From assembly GCF_000955975.1 (NCBI RefSeq), contig NZ_JYJF01000042.1, positions 1 to 53,497 of the forward strand: DNA of 53,497 nt, written 5' to 3'. The position numbers and the translations under genes are program-made. Positions 1 to 6,583 of the stretch are shown piece after piece. Numbering within the stretch: position 1 is the first letter of the stretch; each line of letters opens with the position of its first letter. The stretch is from Saccharothrix sp. ST-888. Lineage in GTDB: Bacteria > Actinomycetota > Actinomycetes > Streptomycetales > Streptomycetaceae. The notes beneath the pieces are model-generated. The model saw only the letters and a list, made by a program, of their open reading frames with translations, ran no database searches and was not told where the DNA came from.

Positions 1-484
1 GCTGGTCGACGTAGCGGCTCTCGTGGGTGCCGAAGGCCTTGGCGATCTGCGCGTTGCTGCCGGTGGCGTTGACCACCTGGCGGTTGGCGCTGACCGAGGC
101 GACCTTCAGACCCTGGCCCGCCAGGTAGGAACGGACCTGGTCGACGTCGGCCTGGGTCGGGCCGAAGCGCTCGGTGAACTGGGCCGGCGTCAGGTAGTGC
201 CCGTACTCGGGCGAACCCTTGGTGCTGACGGCAGCGAGGAACCGGTCGAGCTGCGCGGTGTTGCGCAGCTCGAGGCTGACGGCCACGGATATCTGCTGGG
301 CGGCGGGGACGTCGCCCTGCTTCTGGGAGTGGGCCACCGCGGGTGTCACGGTGTTGGGCAGGGCCACCCGGGGCGCCGAGACGTGGGGAGTCGGCGCGGC
401 GTAGGCGGCCGTGGCACCCAGGGACGCCGCGGTCAGCGGCAGTACGGCGAGTGCCGAGGCAAGGACGAGCGAGCGGGGTCGCAC
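1..484 (-). CDS. S53 (sedolisin/kumamolisin-type) secreted protease, N-terminal part
   Basis: Only the first 161 codons lie in the window; the gene runs off the left edge. A GTG start at 484 gives a signal peptide (MRPRSLVLASALAVLPL, then Ala-rich to AAYAAP). A pro-kumamolisin activation domain follows, with ELRNTAQLDRFLAAVSTKGS, PEYGHYLTPAQFTERFGP, VRSYLAGQGLKV and AFGTHESRY, the typical S53 propeptide signature. The catalytic Ser-Glu-Asp domain would lie beyond the edge, so activity cannot be judged. The family are acid-active serine carboxyl peptidases secreted as zymogens. The upstream region carries two related palindromes. The domain call is firm; the exact protease subtype is not. Confidence 0.85.
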   Translation of the reverse strand, partial: MRPRSLVLASALAVLPLTAASLGATAAYAAPTPHVSAPRVALPNTVTPAVAHSQKQGDVPAAQQISVAVSLELRNTAQLDRFLAAVSTKGSPEYGHYLTPAQFTERFGPTQADVDQVRSYLAGQGLKVASVSANRQVVNATGSNAQIAKAFGTHESRYVDQ

Positions 485-590
485 GGGATCCTCCGGGAAG
501 TGGGGGTCGCTCCGATGTGGGAGCGCTTGTCCGAAGTTCCCAGGAAACTCTCAGAATTGGGTCCAAGTCTGAGCAATTCCTTACTAAAAA

Positions 591-654
591 ACAGTCAACT
601 GTGAACAGGCTGGGAGCAGCAACGGAATGACAGCGCCTCCATACAGTTAACTGA
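591..654. promoter_or_regulatory. Paired palindromes upstream of the S53 protease
   Basis: ACAGTCAACTGT (591-602) and ACAGTTAACTGA (643-654) are near-identical palindromes with start points 52 bp apart, about five helical turns. They sit 107-170 bp upstream of the protease start in an unusually AT-rich stretch. The spacing suggests a repressor or activator binding two operators on the same DNA face. No regulator can be named. Confidence 0.4.
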
Positions 655-731
655 CGGCACCACAGCCAGAGTTGGGGATGTCCACCGGACCGCCACCCAA
701 TCACCCGGATCGTGAAGCCCGTGTCCTCCTC

Positions 732-764
732 GACTCCGGCCGGCCGGCCCGGGCTGCCGGAGTC
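732..764 (-). terminator. Hairpin terminator after the NCS1 permease
   Basis: GACTCCGGC (732-740) pairs perfectly with GCCGGAGTC (756-764), with a GC-rich loop, 8 bp beyond the stop of the permease gene. As usual in Streptomyces there is no U-tract. Confidence 0.6.
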
Positions 765-772
765 CGGAAGCG

Positions 773-2320
773 TCAGCGATCGTTGCCCGGGCCGAGGCCG
801 AGGAGGGTGTGGAGGAGGAGGGCGGAGCCGAGGCCGACGGCCCAGCCGTAGTCGGCGAGGGGCTTGAGGAAGGGGATCACGCCGTCGGCGGGGAAGGGGC
901 CCTGCTTGACGCCGTGGGCGTCGAGGGTGGAGTAGGAGCCGCCGACGGCGAAGACGCTGCCGACCAGGAAGGCCAGCACGGCGCGGAGGTTCCAGCCGCC
1001 CGTGTACCAGTAGCGGCCGTCGGGGCGGTAGAGCTCTTCGAGGGCGAGCCGGGTACTGCGGAGCAGCCAGTAGTCGGCGATCAGGATGCCGGCCACCGTG
1101 CCGAGCAGGCCGCCGACCACACCGAGCCAGGTGAAGATGTAGACGTGCGGGTTGGCGATCAGCTTCCACGGCATGATGGCGATCCCGACCACGCCCGTGA
1201 TCAGCGCGCCGGTACGGAAGTTGACGAAGCGCGGCAGCAGGTGGGCGAGGTCGTAGGCGGGGCTGACCACGTTCGCCGCGATGTTCACCGACAGGGTGGC
1301 GACCAGGACGACCAGCAGGGCGAACAGTGTGCCCGCGACGCTGTCCGTCTTCGCCGCCAGCGCGATCGGGTCCCAGATCGGGGCCCCGTAGACCGCCTGG
1401 GAGCCGGAGGTGACCAGCACCGAGAGCAGCGCGAAGAGCGTCATGGTGGTGGGCAGACCGAGGGCCTGGCCACGGATCTGGGCGCGCTGGCTGCCGCCGA
1501 AGCGGGTGAAGTCCGGGATGTTCAGCGACAGCGTCGACCAGAAGCCGATCATGCCCATCAGTGCGGGGAAGAAGACCTTCCAGAAGCCGCTCCCCCACCC
1601 GAGTGCCGACGGCTGGGACAGCAGCGGGCCGAACCCGCCCGCCTTCACCACGATCCAGGCCAGCAGCGCCAGCGCGCCCACGATCACGAACGGCGCCGCC
1701 CAGTTCTCGAACCGGCGCAGCGTCTCCATGCCCCGGGCGATCACCGCGATCTCGATCAGCCAGAACGCTCCGAACGCCAGCCACAGCGTCCACGGCTGCC
1801 CGGCGACCTGCCCGGCGTCCCGCCACCACGCGCCGAGCAGCTTCCCCGCCAGCAGGAAGATCCCCTCACCGCCGATCCAGGTCTGGATGCCGAACCACGC
1901 GCACGCGACGGCGGCCCGCAGCAGCGCCGGCAGGTTGGCCCCGCGCAGCCCGAAGGAGGCGCGGGCGAACACCGGGAACGGGATCCCGTACTTCGTGCCG
2001 GCGTGCCCGCTGAGCAGCATCGGCACGAGCACGATCAGGTTGGCCAACGCAATGGTGAGGACGGCCTGCTTCCAGTCCATGCCGAGCGCGACCAGGCCCG
2101 AAGCCAGGGTCCAGGACGGGATGTTGTGCGCCATGCCCACCCAGAGGCTCAGGTAGTTGTAAACACCCCAGGTGCGCTTCTCGACGGGCACGGGGGCCAG
2201 GTCGTCGTTGGCGAAGCGGGGATCGTCCAGGACGACGTCCGCAGCGAGGGCGACTCGGCCGTCGGGAAAGCTCTGCTGCGTCGTGGCGGTGCCGGGTCTT
2301 GAGCGTGCACTGGAGGACAT
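773..2320 (-). CDS. NCS1-family permease (hydantoin/allantoin/pyrimidine uptake)
   Basis: A 515-residue integral membrane protein of the NCS1 nucleobase:cation symporter family. Features are a cytosolic N-terminus ending in VEKRTWGVYNYLSLWVGM, about 12 hydrophobic helices, GIPFPVFARASFGLRGANLP, FGIQTWIGGEGI and LSLNIPDFTRF, all typical of Mhp1/allantoin-permease relatives. The ATG at 2320 is chosen because GAGGTGG lies about 8 nt upstream; an in-frame extension to 2515 lacks such a site and is Arg/Pro-rich. It is the last gene after nitrilase, dihydropyrimidinase and LLM oxidoreductase on the same strand, so the likely substrate is a hydantoin, dihydropyrimidine or ureide. The exact substrate is inferred. 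Confidence 0.88.
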   Translation of the reverse strand: MSSSARSRPGTATTQQSFPDGRVALAADVVLDDPRFANDDLAPVPVEKRTWGVYNYLSLWVGMAHNIPSWTLASGLVALGMDWKQAVLTIALANLIVLVPMLLSGHAGTKYGIPFPVFARASFGLRGANLPALLRAAVACAWFGIQTWIGGEGIFLLAGKLLGAWWRDAGQVAGQPWTLWLAFGAFWLIEIAVIARGMETLRRFENWAAPFVIVGALALLAWIVVKAGGFGPLLSQPSALGWGSGFWKVFFPALMGMIGFWSTLSLNIPDFTRFGGSQRAQIRGQALGLPTTMTLFALLSVLVTSGSQAVYGAPIWDPIALAAKTDSVAGTLFALLVVLVATLSVNIAANVVSPAYDLAHLLPRFVNFRTGALITGVVGIAIMPWKLIANPHVYIFTWLGVVGGLLGTVAGILIADYWLLRSTRLALEELYRPDGRYWYTGGWNLRAVLAFLVGSVFAVGGSYSTLDAHGVKQGPFPADGVIPFLKPLADYGWAVGLGSALLLHTLLGLGPGNDR

Positions 2321-2536
2321 CGAAGCCACCTCGGTTCGCGGAGTCTCGTGCAGCGGGACGTGACACCTCCCGAGGGGGCAGCACCGGGCCCTCGGGGTGG
2401 TACGAAGAAGCGGCGCGCGCCGAGGTTCGTGGCCGCTCTTGAGCGGCCCACGGCGCCGGGTGTCTGCGGCCGCCCCGGGTGCGGCCGCCTTCGACAAGCG
2501 GTCCGGATTCGCCAAGCGATCGGGATTCGACGAGCG

Positions 2537-2572
2537 GTCGGGCGGCCGGCCCGGCGGGGTCGGCCGCCCGAC
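2537..2572 (-). terminator. Hairpin between the LLM oxidoreductase and the permease
   Basis: GTCGGGCGGCCG (2537-2548) and CGGCCGCCCGAC (2561-2572) form a perfect 12-bp stem with a 12-nt loop, immediately after the LLM oxidoreductase stop. It probably terminates or attenuates transcription before the permease, which has its own 216-bp leader. Confidence 0.65.
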
Positions 2573-2578
2573 GGGGTG

Positions 2579-3595
2579 TCAGCCGAGCGCGGGGATGACG
2601 CTCTTGCCGTACGCGTCGATGGTCGCCTCCACCGCGTCGTGCATGGCGTAGACGGCGAACTGGTCGACGCCGAGGGCGCGCAGCTCGGCGAGCCGGGCGA
2701 GTTGGGCCTCGGGCGGTCCGATCAGGCAGAAGCGGTCGATGATCTCGTCGGGGACGAAGGCGGTGTCGGGGTTCCCGGCCCGGCCGTGGTGGGAGTAGTC
2801 GTAGCCGTGCCGGTCCTTGATGTACGCGGTGAGCGCCTCGGGGACCATCCCGGAGTGCTCGCCGTAGCGCGCGACCAGGTCGGCGACGTGGTTGCCGACC
2901 ATTCCGCCGAACCAGCGGCACTGCTCGCGGGCGTGGGCGAGCGCGGCGGGCGAGTCGTCCTCCGTGACGTACGCGGGGGCGGCGACGCAGATGGTCAGCG
3001 AGGCGGGGTCGCGTCCGGCCTCGGCGGCGGCGGCGCGGACGGCCTTGATCATCCACTCGGTGAGGAAGGGGTCGGCGAGCTGGAGGATGAAGCCGTCCGC
3101 CTGGCGCCCGGTCAGCGCGAGCGCCTTGGGGCCGTACGCGCCCGTCCAGACCGGGAGCCGGGCACCCGGTTTGACCCAGGGGAGGTGCATGGCGGTGCCG
3201 TCCACCTCGGCCTCGCGGCCCTCGGCGAGCTCCTTGATGGCGTGCATGGCCTGCGAGAGCCGGTCCAGGGTGGCGGGGTGGCGGCCGGCCACCCGCATCG
3301 CGGAGTCGCCGCGGCCGATGCCGCAGACGGTGCGGTTGCCGTACATGTCGTTGAGGGTGGCGAACAGGGAGGCGGTGACCTCCCAGGTGCGGGTGGCGGG
3401 GTTGGTGACCATCGGGCCGACGACCAGGCGGCTGGTCTCGGCGAGGATCCGGCTGTAGATGACGAAGGGCTCCTGCCAGAGCACCACCGAGTCGAAGGTC
3501 CAGCCATGGGTGAAACCCGCCGACTCCGCCCGTTTCATCCGCTCGACGAGCAGCTGCGCGGGCGGGTCGGTCTGGAGCACAAGTCCGATGTCCAC
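2579..3595 (-). CDS. LLM-class F420-dependent oxidoreductase (TIGR03842-like)
   Basis: A 338-residue luciferase-like monooxygenase-fold protein starting MDIGLVLQTDPPAQ from a GTG at 3595, with AAGGAGAA upstream. It contains FTHGWTFDSVVLWQEPF, TVCGIGRGDSAMRVAGR and PVWTGAYGPKALALTGR, where a flavin or F420 would bind in this TIM-barrel family. The family is regularly found beside dihydropyrimidinase and nitrilase genes, as here. It may catalyse the F420-linked redox step on the pyrimidine or hydantoin ring, but this is inference. It lies 81 bp after the dihydropyrimidinase stop and probably belongs to the same transcript. Confidence 0.85.
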   Translation of the reverse strand: MDIGLVLQTDPPAQLLVERMKRAESAGFTHGWTFDSVVLWQEPFVIYSRILAETSRLVVGPMVTNPATRTWEVTASLFATLNDMYGNRTVCGIGRGDSAMRVAGRHPATLDRLSQAMHAIKELAEGREAEVDGTAMHLPWVKPGARLPVWTGAYGPKALALTGRQADGFILQLADPFLTEWMIKAVRAAAAEAGRDPASLTICVAAPAYVTEDDSPAALAHAREQCRWFGGMVGNHVADLVARYGEHSGMVPEALTAYIKDRHGYDYSHHGRAGNPDTAFVPDEIIDRFCLIGPPEAQLARLAELRALGVDQFAVYAMHDAVEATIDAYGKSVIPALG

Positions 3596-3676
3596 ACTTC
3601 TCCTTAACGGTTGCCCAGGTGGTTCGGAGGCACCGGCAGGTACCTGCGGGTGCCTGCCGGTACGGCGGGTCTCGGC

Positions 3677-5086
3677 TCAGTCGAGGTACTGGCAGGTGGC
3701 GCGCGGCTGGTAGCGCCCGTGTCCGGCCCGGCCCAGGTAGGCACCGTCGTCGATGACGACGGCACCTCGGGAGAGGACGGTGCGGACCTTGCCGGTGACC
3801 TCCTTGCCCTCGTAGGCGGAGTAGTCGACGTTCATGTGGTGGGTGGCGGCGGAGAGGGTCTGCGTGGCCGCCGGGTCGTAGAGCACGATGTCGGCGTCGG
3901 CACCGGGGGCGATGGTGCCCTTGCGCGGGTAGAGGCCGAACATCCGGGCCGGGGCGGCGCAGGCGATCTCGATCCAGCGGCGACGGGAGATCCGGCCCTC
4001 GACGACCGCCTGGTGGAGCAGGTCCATCCGGTTCTCCACGCCGGGCAGACCGTTGGGGATCTTGGAGAAGTCGTCGCGCCCGAGCTCCTTCTGGCCGCTG
4101 AAGCAGAAGGGGCAGTGGTCGGTGGAGACCACCTGGAGGTCCCCGGTGCGCAGGCCCTTCCACAGCTCGGCCTGGTGCTCGCGCGGGCGCAGCGGGGTGG
4201 AACAGACGTACTTGGCGCCCTCGAAGCCGTCGGCTCCGGACTCGGCCAGGTTGTCGGTGGAGAGGAAGAGGTACTGCGGGCAGGTCTCCCCGAAGACGCT
4301 GAGTCCCTGCCGCCGGGCGGCGGCGAGTTCGGCGACCGCCGAGGCGGCGGAGACGTGAACGACGTAGAGCGGGGAGCCGGCCACCTGGGCCAGCTTGATG
4401 GCCCGGTGGGTGGCCTCGGCCTCCAGGAGCTCGCGGCGGACCTCGCCGTGGTAGCGCGGGTCGGTCTTCCCGGCTGCGAGGGCCTGTTCGACCAGGACGT
4501 CGATGGCGATGCCGTTCTCGGCGTGCATCATGATCAGCCCGCCGTTGTCGGCGCCGCGCTGCATGGCGCGCAGGATCTTCCCGTCGTCGCTGTAGAACAC
4601 GCCGGGGTAGGCCATGAAGAGCTTGAACGAGGTCACGCCCTCCGCGACCAGCAGGTCCATCTCCTTGAGGCTGTGCTCGGTGACGTCGGCCAGGATCATG
4701 TGGAAGCCGTAGTCGATCGCGCAGGCGCCCTGGGCCTTGGCGTGCCAGGTGTCCAGTCCCTCGCGCAGCGAGGAGCCCACCGACTGGACGGCGAAGTCCA
4801 CGATGGTGGTGGTGCCGCCCCAGGCGGCGGCCCGGGTGCCGGTCTCGAAGGTGTCGGAGGCGGAGGTGCCGCCGAACGGCAGCTCCATGTGGGTGTGCGC
4901 GTCCACGCCGCCGGGGATGACGTACAGCCCGCGGGCGTCGAGCACGCGGTCGGCCGTCCAGCCCTCGGCGACGCCGCTGCCGAAGGACGCCAGGGCCACC
5001 ACCTTCTCGCCCTCGATCAGGACGTCGGCGTGCACTTCCTCGGCGGCGGTGACGACCAGGCCGCCGCGGATCACCGTACGGTTCAT
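3677..5086 (-). CDS. hydA: Dihydropyrimidinase / D-hydantoinase
   Basis: A 469-residue cyclic amidohydrolase that opens dihydrouracil/dihydrothymine or 5-substituted hydantoins to N-carbamoyl amino acids. The metal-binding HxH is in GGVDAHTHMELPFGG, the carboxylated lysine in SFKLFMAYPG, further ligands in MMHAENG and YVVHVSAAS, and the active-site aspartate region in VSTDHCPFCFSGQK. Length fits the family. It starts 13 bp after the nitrilase stop with AGGAACGGGA upstream of the ATG, so the two are almost certainly co-transcribed and act consecutively: ring opening, then removal of the carbamoyl group. D-hydantoinase versus true dihydropyrimidinase cannot be decided by eye. Confidence 0.93.
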   Translation of the reverse strand: MNRTVIRGGLVVTAAEEVHADVLIEGEKVVALASFGSGVAEGWTADRVLDARGLYVIPGGVDAHTHMELPFGGTSASDTFETGTRAAAWGGTTTIVDFAVQSVGSSLREGLDTWHAKAQGACAIDYGFHMILADVTEHSLKEMDLLVAEGVTSFKLFMAYPGVFYSDDGKILRAMQRGADNGGLIMMHAENGIAIDVLVEQALAAGKTDPRYHGEVRRELLEAEATHRAIKLAQVAGSPLYVVHVSAASAVAELAAARRQGLSVFGETCPQYLFLSTDNLAESGADGFEGAKYVCSTPLRPREHQAELWKGLRTGDLQVVSTDHCPFCFSGQKELGRDDFSKIPNGLPGVENRMDLLHQAVVEGRISRRRWIEIACAAPARMFGLYPRKGTIAPGADADIVLYDPAATQTLSAATHHMNVDYSAYEGKEVTGKVRTVLSRGAVVIDDGAYLGRAGHGRYQPRATCQYLD

Positions 5087-5099
5087 GTTCCCGTTCCTC

Positions 5100-5942
5100 T
5101 CAGGCCTCGGTGAGCGGGCCGTACGCCTCGGGGCGCCGGTCGCGGTAGAAGGCCCACTGCTGGCGGACCTCCTCGATCACGTCCAGGTCGAGGTCGCGGA
5201 CGAGAAGTTCCTCCTCCTTGTCGGAGGCCACCTCGCCGACGAACCGGCCGCGCGGGTCGACGAAGTAGGAGGTGCCGTAGAAGTCGTTGTCGCCGTACTC
5301 CTCCACGCCGACCCGGTTGATCGCGGCGATGTAGTACTCGTTGGCGACGGCGGCGGCGGGCTGTTCCAGCTGCCACAGGTAGGAGGACAGGCTCCGGCTG
5401 GTCGCGGAGGGGTTGTAGACGATCTCGGCGCCGGCAAGGCCGAGCGCCCGCCAGCCCTCGGGGAAGTGCCGGTCGTAACAGATGTAGACGCCGACCTTGC
5501 CGACGGCGGTGTCGAACACCGGCCAGCCGAGGTTGCCGGGCTTGAAGTAGTACTTCTCCCAGAAGCCCTTGACCTGCGGGATGTGGTGCTTGCGGTACTT
5601 GCCGAGGTAGGAGCCGTCGGCGTCGATCACGGCGGCGGTGTTGTAGTAGAAACCGGACTGCTCGGCCTCGTACACCGGGACGACGATCACCAGACCCAGC
5701 TCGCGCGCCAGCTCCTGCATCCGGCGCACGGTCGGGCCGTCGGGGACGGGCTCGGCCCAGCGGTAGTGCTCGGGCTCCTGGACCTGGCAGAAGTAGGGGG
5801 CGTTGAAGACCTCCTGGAATCCGATGATCCGGGCGCCCTGCGCGGCCGCGTCCCGGGCCGCCTTCTCGTGGGCCGCGATCATCGTTTCCGGGTCACCCGT
5901 CCAGGCGGTCTGGAAGAGAGCTGCTCGAACGACTCGGCTCAT
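5100..5942 (-). CDS. Nitrilase-superfamily carbon-nitrogen hydrolase (beta-ureidopropionase-like)
   Basis: A 280-residue CN-hydrolase with the Glu-Lys-Cys triad visible: Glu in IIGFQEVFNAP, Lys in YLGKYRKHHIPQV and Cys in GVYICYDRHFPE. It most resembles N-carbamoyl-beta-alanine / N-carbamoylputrescine amidohydrolases. It begins the operon: ATG at 5942 with AAGGAG about 9 nt upstream, and dihydropyrimidinase follows after 13 bp. Neighbours indicate it hydrolyses the N-carbamoyl product of HydA to an amino acid, CO2 and ammonia, completing reductive pyrimidine or hydantoin breakdown. An N-carbamoyl-D-amino acid hydrolase role is the main alternative. Confidence 0.9.
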   Translation of the reverse strand: MSRVVRAALFQTAWTGDPETMIAAHEKAARDAAAQGARIIGFQEVFNAPYFCQVQEPEHYRWAEPVPDGPTVRRMQELARELGLVIVVPVYEAEQSGFYYNTAAVIDADGSYLGKYRKHHIPQVKGFWEKYYFKPGNLGWPVFDTAVGKVGVYICYDRHFPEGWRALGLAGAEIVYNPSATSRSLSSYLWQLEQPAAAVANEYYIAAINRVGVEEYGDNDFYGTSYFVDPRGRFVGEVASDKEEELLVRDLDLDVIEEVRQQWAFYRDRRPEAYGPLTEA

Positions 5943-6032
5943 CGGTCCACTCCTTCGACGAAGGTGCTGTAGACCGTTGAGACTAGGAGCTTCCCGGCGC
6001 CACGTGTAGTGCCACGCTGTAACGCCGGGAAG
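5943..6032 (-). promoter_or_regulatory. Promoter region of the hydantoin/pyrimidine operon
   Basis: An inverted repeat, CTTCCCGGCG (5990-5999) with CGCCGGGAAG (6023-6032), flanks a 23-bp core holding two CGTGGC direct repeats on the minus strand. On that strand TAGTCT (TAnnnT, 5980-5985) follows the repeat and could be a -10 box. The layout suggests an operator over the promoter. The regulator is not in the window. Confidence 0.4.
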
Positions 6033-6058
6033 CCACTTTCATTCCGCCGCGAAACCCC

Positions 6059-6074
6059 GGGGCCGCACGGCCCC
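6059..6074 (-). terminator. Hairpin terminator after the ABM monooxygenase
   Basis: GGGGCCG (6059-6065) and CGGCCCC (6068-6074) form a tight 7-bp stem directly adjoining the stop codon of the gene ending at 6076. Confidence 0.5.
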
Positions 6075-6075
6075 G

Positions 6076-6363
6076 TCAGCCCTCCAGCGGGGTCAGCCGC
6101 CGCAGTGCCAGCGGCTCGGCGAGGATCGTGTCCAGGACCTCGCTCGCGTGCCGGAAGTGCGGCGTGGCGAAGTGCTCCTGGAGCGCCTCCTCGTCCTGCC
6201 ACTCCTCGATGATCACCATCCGCTCCGGGCGGTTCGGGTCGACCAGCGGCTGGTACGAGCGGCAGCCCGGCTCCTTCAGCGAGGGCTCGATCATGCCTTC
6301 CAGCAGCGTACGGAGGCGGTCGGCCTGGTCGGGCACCGCGGTCAGCTCGGCTATGAGGATCAT
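6076..6363 (-). CDS. ABM-domain (antibiotic biosynthesis monooxygenase-like) protein
   Basis: A 95-residue single-domain dimeric alpha/beta-barrel protein. It shows the ABM pattern MILIAELTAVPDQADRLRTL, EPGCRSYQPL, RMVIIEEWQDEEALQEHFATPHF and a C-terminal strand. Such proteins act as cofactor-independent quinol monooxygenases (YgiN-like) or, related to LsrG, as small isomerases; the reaction cannot be read from sequence. The ATG at 6363 is preceded by AAGGAGA at the right distance, so longer in-frame starts are rejected. It is separated from the hydantoin operon by a promoter and a hairpin and is probably its own unit, divergent from the helicase. Confidence 0.8.
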   Translation of the reverse strand: MILIAELTAVPDQADRLRTLLEGMIEPSLKEPGCRSYQPLVDPNRPERMVIIEEWQDEEALQEHFATPHFRHASEVLDTILAEPLALRRLTPLEG

Positions 6364-6547
6364 CGGATGGTCTCCTTCGGATCGACGGGACCGGCCCGGC
6401 CCCGGTGCGCTCAAGGGTATCCGCGATCTCTGACGGTCCGTCAGCGCAGGGTCCCGGCCGTCCGCCCGCCCGGGCCGGAGGGGCATCCGGGCCACCGGCT
6501 CCGGGACGGGGCCGCGCCGCTCCGGTCGGCCGCCTGTTCGGCAGGCT

Positions 6548-6583
6548 TTGCCCGGGACGATCGCGAGCAGGCAAGATAGCGGA
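6548..6583 (+). promoter_or_regulatory. Candidate promoter of a leaderless helicase mRNA
   Basis: TTGCCC (6548-6553), an 18-bp spacer and CAAGAT (6572-6577) resemble a housekeeping -35/-10 pair. The GTG at 6584 lies 7 bp after the -10, where transcription would begin. This would give a leaderless mRNA, common in actinobacteria, and would explain the lack of a well-spaced ribosome binding site. Confidence 0.35.

Noticed and set aside
809..2302. Long open frame opposite the NCS1 permease gene
   Set aside because: It mirrors the permease on the other strand, is rich in Gly/Glu/Arg without motifs, and is a codon-bias artefact of high-GC DNA.
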